This document shows, one piece after another, positions 45,303-54,693 of a stretch of 64,000 nt of DNA. The position numbers and the translations under genes are program-made. Below the pieces are notes generated by a model, which saw only the letters and a program-made list of their open reading frames with translations, did not search any database and was not told the origin of the DNA. The stretch covers positions 57,433 through 121,432 of the forward strand of contig QULU01000007.1 in NCBI GenBank assembly GCA_003481775.1, in the 5' to 3' direction. Positions within the stretch are counted from its first letter, which is position 1. Every line of letters starts with the position of its first letter. The stretch comes from Clostridiaceae bacterium OM02-2AC. GTDB lineage: Bacteria; Bacillota_I; Bacilli_A; Erysipelotrichales; Erysipelotrichaceae.

Positions 45303-45905
45303 ATGATGAAACAACCAGTAAATGCCAAAGGTCAGACAGAGGAGGAATTTTTAAAGACATATGATGCCAGCCGTTACCCATGCCCTGCTCTCAGTGTGGA
45401 CATGCTTATATTTTCTAAATACGAAAATCAGCTGAAGCTGTTATTGATTCGCAGAAAAAATCATCCCTACATACAGCAATGGGCCTTACCCGGAGGCTTT
45501 CTGGATATAGAGGAGGATATTCTGGACGCAGCCTATCGCGAGCTGAAAGAAGAAACCTCCATCGAACGCGATCAGGTACAGCTTTACCAGCTGCATACCT
45601 ATGGGGCCGTCCACCGCGATCCCCGCATGCGGGTGATATCCGTTGCCCATGTTGCGCTGATTCATCAGGAAGTACAGGTTGCGGCAAAGGACGATGCAGA
45701 GGATGCGGCATGGTTTGAGGTACAGATAAAGGATGAAACGCTGACGCTGTCTCATGCTCAGCATCATATGCAGTATCATACGAAAACAGCACGCAGCATA
45801 GATCCGAAGCAGGAGTCTCTCGCATTTGATCATATACAAATGATTCTGGATGCGCTGCATTCCTTAAAGCTTTTACCGATTGCTTCACATACCACACTGT
45901 TATAG
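45303..45905 (+). CDS. Nudix hydrolase
   Basis: 200 residues. The Nudix box is G-GFLDIEEDILDAAYRELKEETSIE near residues 60-85, with the catalytic RE-x-x-EE glutamates intact. The flanks (LKLLLIRRKNHPYIQQWALPG, VHRDPRMRVISVAHVALI) match the ADP-ribose pyrophosphatase / NrtR-type branch. It hydrolyses a nucleoside-diphosphate-linked substrate; there is no DNA-binding tail, so it is not an NrtR repressor. Confidence 0.85.
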   Translation: MMKQPVNAKGQTEEEFLKTYDASRYPCPALSVDMLIFSKYENQLKLLLIRRKNHPYIQQWALPGGFLDIEEDILDAAYRELKEETSIERDQVQLYQLHTYGAVHRDPRMRVISVAHVALIHQEVQVAAKDDAEDAAWFEVQIKDETLTLSHAQHHMQYHTKTARSIDPKQESLAFDHIQMILDALHSLKLLPIASHTTLL

Positions 45906-46011
45906 AATTCTTGCATATACGAAGCAGCATGATCACTTTATATCCTGCTTCTGAAGGAATGCATGCCTGAATGGAGACATACAGGGCTTGTCGTTACCTG
46001 GTTTTGGGCAT

Positions 46012-46060
46012 AAAAAAATGCAAAGCGTTATCAGAAATATCTCTGGCTTTGCATTTTTCA
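46012..46060. terminator. Bidirectional terminator downstream of the Nudix gene
   Basis: A perfect 13-bp stem AAAAATGCAAAGC/GCTTTGCATTTTT. The rest of 45906-46315 holds nothing else I can support. Confidence 0.85.
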
Positions 46061-46315
46061 TCATGGAAAGATTTCCCCTTTCCTATACTGCTTCTGCAGC
46101 AAAATGGTCTCTCATAGATCTATCGCTGATCGAGCACTCTGGATCCGCTGTTAGTCCTGTACAGCTTTTCGAGGCTGTCTGCTTTATATGGTGTCAAGCA
46201 GCCATAACACATATGACCTGTATAGCTTTTTTGTATGCTTATGTAGACATACCCTCAGAACTACGTTTCTGTCAGTGCGTGCAATCAGCAGCCACACGTT
46301 GAAAGCGGGAGCTTG

Positions 46316-47389
46316 TTAACGGATGGGATTTGGCAACAGGATATCGCGAACCTTATGTACTGCCTTTTCATATTCTTCTGTGAAATATCGAATCGTCAGA
46401 ATAACAGGTCCAAAGCTGTTGAAATCATCCTCTGTGAAGGACCCTTCTGTATATGCCTGCACAAACGGTGTAAGCTTATACAGCTGTTCCAGTTTATCCT
46501 CAGCCACTGCCTCACTCATATAATCCTTGATTTCCACATCACAATTTGCGAATCGCTTCTGCCATTTTGCCGGAATTGTCATGATAATGTCCCCTCCGAT
46601 AAATTCAGACCAATGCAGCTGATGACGATAGTAAGCCGTTAGCACTCTGGTTTTATAGCCGCGTTCCTGAAATATATGATATACCTTTTTACAGATTGCC
46701 ACCCCGCACCATGGAAATGCATCCGGATGTACAACAATATCCCTGCTTTCTGCATAGGATTTCAACCAGTCCTCCTGCATCCCCAGCAGTACGGCACATA
46801 CCGGATTCAGCTCTGCGTTGGACAGCCCCTGCGCTGTACGCCGCTTCATTCCTCGCTCGATTGCTTCCGCAGCCGCAACGGCCTGATCCACACTGAAGCA
46901 GACGGTTGCCATAACGCTGATTCCTCGAAATGTCGCCTCCTCCATCGCCTTGATTCCTTCCTTTGTGGAAGGGATTTTCACCTGCATATTCGCTCCGCAG
47001 CTGTTTACTTCCTCTGCCATGCGTACCATTTTTTCCGTATTGCTGTAATCATAAATGGATGTCTGAATCGAGAAACGCCCCTGCTTCGGATTTCCCTGCT
47101 CCCAAAGCGGAAGCAGAATGCTGCTCCTGCGTTTCCCCATTTCCAGTGTCCATGCCCAGATCATTTCCTGTTCATTATATTCCGGATGCTGTCTTTGCAG
47201 CTCACGAAGCACCAATGCATGCTCCCTGCCTTCTTCATTGCACAGCATACGGGATACCCAGGTAGGACTTGTCGTAATACCGGTAATTCCCTGTGTCAGT
47301 CCGTATGCATGATCATCTATATGGAAAGAATCCGTCCATAGCTCCGTCTGTGGATATTTCTCACGCATTTCAATCAGTTTACTTTTCAT
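46316..47389 (-). CDS. Transaldolase-family protein
   Basis: 357 residues; start at MKSKLIEM behind AAGGAG (an upstream extension of 32 codons overlaps the divergent promoter). The Schiff-base lysine is in MQVKIPSTKEG, with QGITGITTSPTW and VCFSVDQAVAAAEA strands of the beta/alpha barrel. It is longer than FsaA-type aldolases. It exchanges or cleaves C3 units of ketose phosphates. The divergent DeoR gene is the likely regulator. Confidence 0.82.
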   Translation of the reverse strand: MKSKLIEMREKYPQTELWTDSFHIDDHAYGLTQGITGITTSPTWVSRMLCNEEGREHALVLRELQRQHPEYNEQEMIWAWTLEMGKRRSSILLPLWEQGNPKQGRFSIQTSIYDYSNTEKMVRMAEEVNSCGANMQVKIPSTKEGIKAMEEATFRGISVMATVCFSVDQAVAAAEAIERGMKRRTAQGLSNAELNPVCAVLLGMQEDWLKSYAESRDIVVHPDAFPWCGVAICKKVYHIFQERGYKTRVLTAYYRHQLHWSEFIGGDIIMTIPAKWQKRFANCDVEIKDYMSEAVAEDKLEQLYKLTPFVQAYTEGSFTEDDFNSFGPVILTIRYFTEEYEKAVHKVRDILLPNPIR

Positions 47390-47624
47390 AATCGGCTTCT
47401 CCTTTTTCCTTTTTCTAATTGTGCCTACATCATAAAGCATTTTTACACAAATGCAATATGATTCCTGTATTTTCAGAACAAACAATCGAAAAAGCTTGTT
47501 TTCTATAAGAAAGAAAAGGATTTATACAAATAAATACAAATCAATCCCAACATCATATTTAAAATCATATTGACGAAAGTCTTTGGCTGCGATACCATGA
47601 GGCTATAGAAATGAGGGATCTTCT

Positions 47625-48404
47625 ATGGCAAAAACTACACAGCAGAGAAGAAATGAAATCTATCGCATCATCGTATCACAGGGGAGTGCCCGTGTAAGTG
47701 AACTGGCGGAGCAGCTGCAGGTCACAACCGAAACGATTCGCAAGGATCTCAACTGTATGGATGAGCAGGGCATCATCATTAAAAATCATGGCGGTGCCGA
47801 GATAAAAAACACCTATTATCAGCTGCCGCTGGATGTTAAAATGAGTGAGCATGTGTATGAAAAGCAGCTGATTGCACGCAGAGCACTGAACTTTATTCAG
47901 GATAACACCGTTCTTTTCCTTGATCCGGGCAGTACGATCCTGTACCTTGCAAAATATCTGCGTCTGCGCAAGGGCTTGACCGTTGTCACCAATTCTCTTG
48001 CGATTGCGTCTATGGTATCGGAAACCACACATCAGCTGATTATTGCAGGGGGACTGCTCCAGAAGCAGGGGAAGGCTGCCGTCGGCGGCTTTACAAACAG
48101 CATAATTGATGCCATCCATATTGATACCGCCTTCATGGGCTGTGATGGATTTCTTGACTCGTTTGGACCGGCGACCTTTTCCCATGAGGAAATGGAGGTC
48201 AAGCAGCATGTTCTGCGAAAGGCACAGCAGAAGATTTTGTTGTGCGATTCCTCGAAGTTTCGCAAGTCCTCCTCCTATACCTTCGCAAGGTGGTCTGACT
48301 ACGATGTATTGATAACTGATCAGATCACAGAGCAGGAGCAGCATATGGTGAGCGAGGTAAAGCAGCTGATTTGTGTATCAGATGAGGATTATGAATTTCT
48401 ATGA
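47625..48404 (+). CDS. DeoR-family sugar regulator (divergent to transaldolase)
   Basis: 259 residues behind GAGGG. Helix-turn-helix ARVSELAEQLQVTTETIRKDL and sensing domain LDPGSTILYLAKYL, KILLCDSSKFRKS. It faces the transaldolase gene across about 235 bp; a direct repeat TACAAATAAA/TACAAATCAA near 47525-47543 could be its operator. It should be released by a phospho-sugar. Confidence 0.87.
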   Translation: MAKTTQQRRNEIYRIIVSQGSARVSELAEQLQVTTETIRKDLNCMDEQGIIIKNHGGAEIKNTYYQLPLDVKMSEHVYEKQLIARRALNFIQDNTVLFLDPGSTILYLAKYLRLRKGLTVVTNSLAIASMVSETTHQLIIAGGLLQKQGKAAVGGFTNSIIDAIHIDTAFMGCDGFLDSFGPATFSHEEMEVKQHVLRKAQQKILLCDSSKFRKSSSYTFARWSDYDVLITDQITEQEQHMVSEVKQLICVSDEDYEFL

Positions 48405-48798
48405 TACGATTATGTATGACAGGAACGCTATGTTTATATTGTATCTGTTGAAAAGCCTCTCATCCTTTACAGACTACAAAATAACACGCGCAAGCATAGG
48501 AAACCACAAAAAAACAGGCAAGGGTAGACACAGGAAAAATACAGGTATAGTGTTATAAGTTGAGAGGAAAAATTACGATACTTTGATACACATAGAAAAA
48601 TGTCCTAAATACACTTATTTAAAGCGTTTCGGACATTTTTTTCATTACTTGGTGCTACAGATTGGAGAAAGCCTGATAGAAATTCAACTTTCCAGCGATA
48701 TATGATACGATGTCTTCCTACTTACTTATCTTGGGAAAGACTTTGCTTATTCGCATATTCGCATACATTTCAAAAACATCCTGAAAACAAGGATATGC
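48405..48798. other. Intergenic stretch with one terminator
   Basis: Apart from the terminator at 48596-48641, nothing can be supported. Confidence 0.5.
48594..48643. terminator. Terminator between the DeoR gene and the 178-residue gene
   Basis: AAAAATGTCC/GGACATTTTT stem with A- and T-runs on both strands; it lies between convergent genes. Confidence 0.75.
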
Positions 48799-49332
48799 TT
48801 AGTCAAGCAGAACTACAACCGTATCCTTTAAGGGATTCACAGAGATTTTGCGAATCATGTTATGGATGTATGTAAATAAACTATCATAGCATTCCATAAT
48901 AGCCTTACCCTCAACCAGATAATCCACGCCATCAGCACTCATATACAGCTTTTCAGAACAATACAGCGGTGATACGATGGTACATTTTCCATACCATAGA
49001 CAGGACGGCATGCGGTTTTCTTTTATCCACTTCATATAATCCGGGAGGTTTCTGCTTTTCAGTGCTTCCACCTCCTCCTTGATTTCCTTCGCTTCAAAAT
49101 CACACATAATCTGTGTCTGTTCCAAAAGAAATGAGAGAAAATGCTCCTGAAGCACATCTTTTTTGAGTGTGAAGAGTACGCTGTCCTCAAGCTCCTCTAC
49201 ATTATAAAGCTGCATGTTAAACCATGAATTGAGCATATCTGTTATCCTGTCCCTATCATATGCAAACCCCCATCTGTCCTTTTTCAATACATAAAGCTCA
49301 TTCGCTACTCTCAGTCTAATAAATTGTCCCAT
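48799..49332 (-). CDS. Unknown protein behind a structured leader
   Basis: 177 residues; start at MGQFIRLRVANEL because GGAG lies 9 nt before it, while a longer frame runs through the terminator stem. Cytoplasmic, mixed alpha/beta (FIRLRVANELYVLKKDRWGF, ending ISVNPLKDTVVVLLD), two or three cysteines, no known motif. A coiled stretch lies at about 80-105. It is transcribed alone from a promoter at about 49518-49545, behind a folded leader with its own terminator. That makes it the most likely target of an RNA-level control. Confidence 0.65.
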   Translation of the reverse strand: MGQFIRLRVANELYVLKKDRWGFAYDRDRITDMLNSWFNMQLYNVEELEDSVLFTLKKDVLQEHFLSFLLEQTQIMCDFEAKEIKEEVEALKSRNLPDYMKWIKENRMPSCLWYGKCTIVSPLYCSEKLYMSADGVDYLVEGKAIMECYDSLFTYIHNMIRKISVNPLKDTVVVLLD

Positions 49333-49363
49333 GTCAAGACACTCCTTTCCTGCTCGGGATAAC

Positions 49364-49412
49364 AAAAAAAAGGCAAGCACACTGATGGTATCCTCCATCA
49401 ATGATACTTACC
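49364..49412 (-). terminator. Attenuator-type terminator in the leader
   Basis: Minus strand GGTAAGTAT pairs with GTGCTTGCC (G-T pairs included), with an inner TGATGG/CCATCA stem, followed by eight T. It ends about 30 nt before the start codon, so it can stop the transcript before the gene. Confidence 0.75.
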
Positions 49413-49511
49413 TCTCTAACAATCCATGAACCCCGGTATATTCCGGACTCCGCCAGGTTTCTCACCCTGTAGCCTTCATTTCATGCTCAAAGTTATCACG
49501 ATTACATTTAT
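49413..49511 (-). promoter_or_regulatory. Candidate riboswitch-like aptamer, unidentified
   Basis: Minus strand CATGAA (49485-49480) pairs exactly with TTCATG (49430-49425). This closes a junction with two short hairpins: CAGG-GTGAGAAA-CCTG and CCGG-AATATA-CCGG. Purine-rich conserved-looking strands (GAAGGCTA, GGCGGAGT) join them. Just downstream is the terminator. A promoter (TTTCAA, 16 nt, TACAAT at 49523-49518) places the start of the transcript right before it. It resembles FMN, TPP or cobalamin aptamers only in small parts and lacks their full motifs. Confidence 0.5.
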
Positions 49512-49625
49512 GTATTTATTGTATCATATTTTTTACTAATTGAAAGACCTTTTGAGTAATTCACTCCATTATCATAACAGAACAAAGAACGCTATGATAG
49601 AAACAAATGACAGCCGACAGTACGT

Positions 49626-50534
49626 TCACTCTTTTTCCATATACATTGGCAGATTGAGCCTTCGGCCTTCCTCCATACAATAGGTCAGTGTTTCAGCATC
49701 CGGACAGGCATCCTCCTGTATCGGATATGCCAGTTCCATACTTTTATACTTTCCTTCTCCCAAGGCATGATATGGTAAAAGCTCTACTCGTTGTACCGCA
49801 GAACCCAGTGCTGCCGCAAACTGCAGTCTTTTCAGCAGATCGCTTCGATCATCGTTATACCCCTTCACAATGACCATGCGAATCCACATCGGCTTGTGCA
49901 TCGCCGCCAGTCTTCTTGCATTATCAAGAATCCGGCCGTTGTCTGCACCGGTGATTTTTTTGTGTAATGCAGCATCAAAGGCTTTGATATCATAGAGAAA
50001 CAAATCGCAATAGTCCGCAACCCTTTCCAGCTGTTCCCATGCCACATCCCCTGCGGTATCCACACAAACCGCAATCTGCTTCTGCTTCAGCAGATAGAGG
50101 GTATCACACAAAGCCGCAGCCTGTAACAGCGGTTCCCCTCCGCTAAACGTTACACCACCTCCGGATTCCTCATAATATGTGAAATCCTTTTCCAGCTGCT
50201 TTGCGAGCTGTATGGGCTCCATCCGCATCCCAACCTGTTCAAGAGCATCAAAGGGACAAGCCTCCTCCAGCTCTCCAGCCATATGCTGTGCACAGGGATG
50301 CATATGAATAGCACCATCCTCCATGTATACAGCCGTTGGATACGCATGCACACAGCTCTGACAGCCGCGGCACAGCGATGAAAAATGAAGCAGCTTATCG
50401 TATGGTAGCATCAGCTCCGGATTGGAGCACCATGCACAGCGCAGATTACAGCCAATCAGAAATACGGTGGATCGTATCCCCGGGCCATCCTTTGTGGAAT
50501 AGCGCTGTATGGTCGACAGGTGTAAGGCTACCAT
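49626..50534 (-). CDS. Glycyl radical enzyme activating enzyme (radical SAM)
   Basis: 302 residues. The radical-SAM cluster motif GCNLRCAWCSN (C-x3-C-x2-C) is near residues 29-36, followed by a cysteine-rich insert (CRGCQSCVHAYP ... CAQH ... ACPFDAL) that is only partly like the usual two-cluster ferredoxin insert. GGVTFSGGEPLLQ binds SAM. The start overlaps the stop of the glycyl radical enzyme by 7 nt, so the two are made together; it puts the glycyl radical on its partner. Confidence 0.9.
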   Translation of the reverse strand: MVALHLSTIQRYSTKDGPGIRSTVFLIGCNLRCAWCSNPELMLPYDKLLHFSSLCRGCQSCVHAYPTAVYMEDGAIHMHPCAQHMAGELEEACPFDALEQVGMRMEPIQLAKQLEKDFTYYEESGGGVTFSGGEPLLQAAALCDTLYLLKQKQIAVCVDTAGDVAWEQLERVADYCDLFLYDIKAFDAALHKKITGADNGRILDNARRLAAMHKPMWIRMVIVKGYNDDRSDLLKRLQFAAALGSAVQRVELLPYHALGEGKYKSMELAYPIQEDACPDAETLTYCMEEGRRLNLPMYMEKE

Positions 50535-52948
50535 GTATTCTCCGTACGTGCGATGATAGCCTCCTGTGCTTCCGGCATCAAGGAAACAAATTGTGCACAG
50601 TAACCGGCAACACGCACGATCAGATCCGTATAATCCTGTGGATGCTCCTGCGCCAGACGCAGCGTTGCACTGTCGATGACGTTGAACTGATTATGGTAAA
50701 TGTGCTTTTTCGCAGAGGCCATCAGAAAGTCAACGAACTTATCGAGATTTTCCTCTCCTGCCAGTGCACCGCTGGAGAATCGCATATTCAGCAGCTGTCC
50801 TGCCGCAACCTGTTCATTCGGCAGCTTAGCAACTGAATTGATAACCGCGGTAGGACCGTTTGTATCTGTCCCCTGTGTTGGAGAACAGCCTTCATTTAAC
50901 GGGGTACCTGCAAATCGTCCATCCGGTGTTGCACCAACGACAAAGCCGTTTGGTACATAGGAGGTGATATTGCTGGTCGACATCGTATAGCAGCTTACTG
51001 CAGGCCCCTGCTGATAACGCTGTGTACGATACTGCGGAAGCAGCTTCAGATAGGAATCAAAAACATTCTTAACAATTTCATCCACCGCATCATCGTCATT
51101 TCCAAACTTGGCAACATGACGTATTTTTTTATGAATTTTAGCGGATTTCAGAGACTGCCAGTTATCCTGCATAGCATTCATCAGCTCTTCCCAGGTTACC
51201 GACTGCTCTTCAAATACCAGCTTCTTTACTGCGTATAATGCGTTTCCGACAACACACGGTCCGATATTGGACTGTGAAATCACATCATAGCGGCAGCCAC
51301 CCTCCTTCAGGGTTTTTCCCAGCTTCATGGAGTCCTGTATAAAACAGCTTGCGAAAGGATCAGCATCATATTTTACCAGAGAATCATCACAGATTGCATC
51401 GCATTCCACCGATATATCAGAATAGAATTTCAGCAGCTTTTCCCAGCCCTGCCACAATTCCTCATAGCTCTTAAACGTAACAGCATCCCCGCTTTGTCCA
51501 TTTACCGACAGCATTTGGATACCGCTTGCAGGGTCTACACCGTTATGCAGCAAAATCTCCAAAACCTTGCCCCAGTTGACATAGGTCATACCGGTAGCCC
51601 GATGTCCGTATTTTCCCGGTACCCCGGTTTCCACACAGCCAATCGGACAATAGTCCAGCGCGTCCTCCTTCGCAATTCCCAAATCCTCGATTCCCTTTGC
51701 GGCCACCTCATCATTGAACATGCTCGGCATTCCGCATCCGGTGCGAATCAGCAATGCCGCCGCCTTTAGGAACTGCCTCGGTGTTTCCAAATGATAACGG
51801 ACAGAGAAATTCGGTTCCGCTAACGACGTCAGATGCATCGCTTCAATACATAGATAGGAGAGCTCGTTGGTACCATCGCTTCCCTGTGGTGTTTTGCCTC
51901 CGACAACCAGATTGGAATAAAGCGGATAGCCCTGTGAGTATTTTGTATGACCGTAGGGACGCACCTTATTACAGGAGGAATTCATTATGAACATATGGGT
52001 GATGATTTCCAGTGCCTGATCCTTTGTCAGCACACCCCGCTTTAGATCCTGTTCATAAAGCGTTCGCATGTACTGGTCGAAACGGCCATAGCAGAAGGAA
52101 TGCCCGTTGCTTTCAATCATCTGCAGAACATGCACCATATAGCACACCTCTACGCCTTCATAAAAGCTTCTGGCCTCCTGTTCCATCATGGTTGAAGCCA
52201 TATGCGCGATTACACGCAGCTCCTGTCTTCTTTTTTCATTCGGTTCATGCTCCGCCATTTCCTCGGCAAGCTTGGCAAATCGCTGAAAAAACAGCAGTGC
52301 CCCTTCCAGCGAAATGATAACCGCCTGATAGTAATTGCGCTGTGCATCCTGCAGGTCAGCATGTGTCAGGGCATGCTTCGCCTCATTGATGATCGAGCGA
52401 AACCCTCTGTTCAATATCATGTCATGATCCGGTACAATGTGACCGTCCCCGGACATGGAAATACCGCCGCGATGAAGAACTCCCTGCTTCTCTGCAAGAC
52501 GGATATTCTCGCTGAGGTGTGCATTGACCTCATCCTCATGGGTATGCTGCAGCCAGTATGGTGCTATGCTTTTCAGCTCCTGCTTTACTTCCTCACTGAT
52601 CTGAAACACATCACCGCTTCGCTGATCGAAAGTATCCAGCTCATCAATGACCCACTGAATGGAATATTCCGGAAATATTGGTGCTGCGAAGTTTGTAGAT
52701 GCCTGATTTCCGAAAATCAGAGAATGCGGCTGAATATAGATATCCATATGGGCAAGGGTATAGGCAAATGCCTTTGCCTTGCGGATAATATACGGTTCTC
52801 CTTCACTTTCCTGAAATGAGCGTGTATACAGAAGAGCACGCTGCGAGCATATACTGGCAGTGCGTTTCTCCATAACATGACGAAGAGAATCGATGCGCTT
52901 CCAGTCAACGCCGGATGCTGCAGGTGTATAAAATAGAAAATCTTTCAT
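50528..52948 (-). CDS. Glycyl radical enzyme, PflD/YbiW-type dehydratase or lyase
   Basis: 806 residues; start at MKDFLFYTP behind GAGGAGGG. The active-site cysteine is in DYCPIGCVETG, and the radical glycine is Gly782 in RVAGYCAQF. The GCVE signature fits dehydratase-type members rather than pyruvate formate-lyase (which has CC). Escherichia coli ybiW-ybiY, a close type, lies beside the transaldolase-family gene fsaA, and a transaldolase is also near here (46.3 kb). Substrate unknown; with a 6-phospho-beta-glucosidase upstream, a phospho-sugar derivative is plausible. Anaerobic only. Confidence 0.88.
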   Translation of the reverse strand: MKDFLFYTPAASGVDWKRIDSLRHVMEKRTASICSQRALLYTRSFQESEGEPYIIRKAKAFAYTLAHMDIYIQPHSLIFGNQASTNFAAPIFPEYSIQWVIDELDTFDQRSGDVFQISEEVKQELKSIAPYWLQHTHEDEVNAHLSENIRLAEKQGVLHRGGISMSGDGHIVPDHDMILNRGFRSIINEAKHALTHADLQDAQRNYYQAVIISLEGALLFFQRFAKLAEEMAEHEPNEKRRQELRVIAHMASTMMEQEARSFYEGVEVCYMVHVLQMIESNGHSFCYGRFDQYMRTLYEQDLKRGVLTKDQALEIITHMFIMNSSCNKVRPYGHTKYSQGYPLYSNLVVGGKTPQGSDGTNELSYLCIEAMHLTSLAEPNFSVRYHLETPRQFLKAAALLIRTGCGMPSMFNDEVAAKGIEDLGIAKEDALDYCPIGCVETGVPGKYGHRATGMTYVNWGKVLEILLHNGVDPASGIQMLSVNGQSGDAVTFKSYEELWQGWEKLLKFYSDISVECDAICDDSLVKYDADPFASCFIQDSMKLGKTLKEGGCRYDVISQSNIGPCVVGNALYAVKKLVFEEQSVTWEELMNAMQDNWQSLKSAKIHKKIRHVAKFGNDDDAVDEIVKNVFDSYLKLLPQYRTQRYQQGPAVSCYTMSTSNITSYVPNGFVVGATPDGRFAGTPLNEGCSPTQGTDTNGPTAVINSVAKLPNEQVAAGQLLNMRFSSGALAGEENLDKFVDFLMASAKKHIYHNQFNVIDSATLRLAQEHPQDYTDLIVRVAGYCAQFVSLMPEAQEAIIARTENTW

Positions 52949-53196
52949 AAGCGCCCTCCTCATAGCTGACAGCCCGCTTCGATAACAAATGTGCACGCCC
53001 CTTGCATGTCATCACCATGCTCCCTTGCAAGCATCATTCCTATGAAATCATGCAGACTGCGTCAAAGAATCAAAGGTATCAGGATTCTTTCTATGCTTAT
53101 TATAATGGGAATTCATCCGATAAGCAAGCCATTTGCGCTCACATTATTCCGATTATGCATATTTATGTTTGTTTTATCACACACAATCATGCATTT

Positions 53197-54588
53197 TCAA
53201 TCATCCAGCTGCATTTTTTCTAATATATCTCGAAACCAGTATGCCGATTTCTTCGGAATCCTTTTTCCTGTCGTTACGTCCAGCTCCAGCAGACCGTAAC
53301 GGTTTTTAAATGCATTGATGGCGGATACATTATCAATATAAGACCATACAAGATACCCATGACAGTGACAGCCTGCCTCTTTTGCCTTCAGCGCATATCG
53401 CAGATGCTCACGGAGGAAGGTGATCCGGTAATCATCGTCAATACTTCCCTGTTCATTGCGGTAGCGCTCCTCATGTGCAATACCGATACCGTTTTCGCTG
53501 ATCAGCCAGTCCGGATTGCCATATTCATGCTTCAGGCGCATGCCGATATCATAGACAGCCTGCTCGTAAACCTCCCAGCCGCGGTCCGCATTGAATTTGC
53601 GGTCCTCCTTGATCCATGGCTCATAATACAGCTTTGGATGGAAGGGACCGGTATACGGATGACGGCGCGCCTGCACCCGAATCGGAAAATAGTAATCAAT
53701 GCCAAGCATATCAATGCGATGTGCTCGGATATGCTGCAAATCCTCTTCCTTATAGCTAAACATGCAGTCATGCAGCTGCAGCTGATGCAGCAGTTCCGCC
53801 GGAAATTCTCCCTTCAGATACGGGTCCAGATACAGACGCACATGAAACAGATCGGCATACCATGCTGCTGTTACATCCTGAATCTCTCCGCTTTTCGCAT
53901 AGACCGGTGTCATGTGTACCATTGCCCCCATGCGGCATCCATAGGAGCGATACTGCTCCATGCATGCGACTGCATACGAGGTTGCCAGTATCTTATGAAA
54001 ATGTGCCTGATAAGCGGTTTTCGGATCATGAGTGAACGGATACCATATGGCATCCATATACCCGTTATCAATGGGGATGTTCGGTTCTGTAAAGGCGAAC
54101 CACCAGGTTACCTGATCTGCAAAACGCTGCAGCACCTCTTTCACATAGATGATGTAGCAGTCCAGCGTTTCTCTGCCTGCCCAGCCGTTAAAGCGTTCGA
54201 TGAGTATGGCCGGAAGATCCCAGTGCTCAAGGGATATCAGCGGCTCCATTCCCGCCTCCCGTATGGTTTTGATTACATCACCGTAATATGCAGCTGCCTC
54301 TTCATCCACGATACCGGCAATCGGATCCTTCATAAACCGCGCCCACTGTATCGTAAAGCGGAAGGCTTTCATATGAAGTGATGCCATAGTATGAATATCC
54401 TCTTTGTAGCGGTGATAGAAATCGGCCGCCTTGTCGGGTCCGACTCCGTCGTGCCATTTTTCCGGTGCTGATTCATAGAACAGCTCTGCCCAGCTTTTCT
54501 GTTCTTTGCTTTTTCCTGCCACACCTTCAATTTGCCATGCACTACTGCTTGTTCCGATTAAAAAATCTTCAGGTATTGTCCTTACCAT
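53197..54588 (-). CDS. GH1 6-phospho-beta-glucosidase
   Basis: 463 residues behind GAGGGG. Acid/base Glu is in FAFTEPN (about residue 166) and the nucleophile in LISENGIG (about 365). Near the C-terminus NVSAINAFKNRYG has the Ser, Lys and Tyr of the phosphate-binding site, where plain beta-glucosidases have WAEGYxKRFG, so a phosphorylated disaccharide is the likely substrate. No PTS gene is adjacent. A cre-like site lies about 50 bp upstream. The glycyl radical enzyme follows 248 bp downstream, possibly on the same transcript. Confidence 0.85.
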   Translation of the reverse strand: MVRTIPEDFLIGTSSSAWQIEGVAGKSKEQKSWAELFYESAPEKWHDGVGPDKAADFYHRYKEDIHTMASLHMKAFRFTIQWARFMKDPIAGIVDEEAAAYYGDVIKTIREAGMEPLISLEHWDLPAILIERFNGWAGRETLDCYIIYVKEVLQRFADQVTWWFAFTEPNIPIDNGYMDAIWYPFTHDPKTAYQAHFHKILATSYAVACMEQYRSYGCRMGAMVHMTPVYAKSGEIQDVTAAWYADLFHVRLYLDPYLKGEFPAELLHQLQLHDCMFSYKEEDLQHIRAHRIDMLGIDYYFPIRVQARRHPYTGPFHPKLYYEPWIKEDRKFNADRGWEVYEQAVYDIGMRLKHEYGNPDWLISENGIGIAHEERYRNEQGSIDDDYRITFLREHLRYALKAKEAGCHCHGYLVWSYIDNVSAINAFKNRYGLLELDVTTGKRIPKKSAYWFRDILEKMQLDD

Positions 54589-54638
54589 AAAACCCCTCTT
54601 TTCTTTATACTCTTATGATAAATCAGGAAGGGCAATCA

Positions 54639-54653
54639 GGAAAGCGTTTTCTT
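54639..54653. promoter_or_regulatory. Candidate cre (CcpA) site of the GH1 gene
   Basis: GGAAAGCGTTTTCTT (reverse AAGAAAACGCTTTCC) matches the cre consensus except at two positions, about 50 bp before the GH1 start. Confidence 0.55.
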
Positions 54654-54660
54654 ACATTTT

Positions 54661-54683
54661 GAAAAAAAAGGTTGAACCTTTTT
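54661..54683. terminator. Terminator after the DeoR gene
   Basis: AAAAAAAGGTTGAACCTTTTTTT is self-complementary with A- and T-runs, just after the DeoR stop and before the GH1 promoter. Confidence 0.7.
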
Positions 54684-54693
54684 TTTGTTCAGC

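Noticed and set aside
49413..49485. FMN, TPP or cobalamin riboswitch call for the leader
   Set aside because: CAGGGTGAGAAACC and GGCGGA recall the FMN aptamer, but the other conserved blocks are absent; left as unidentified.
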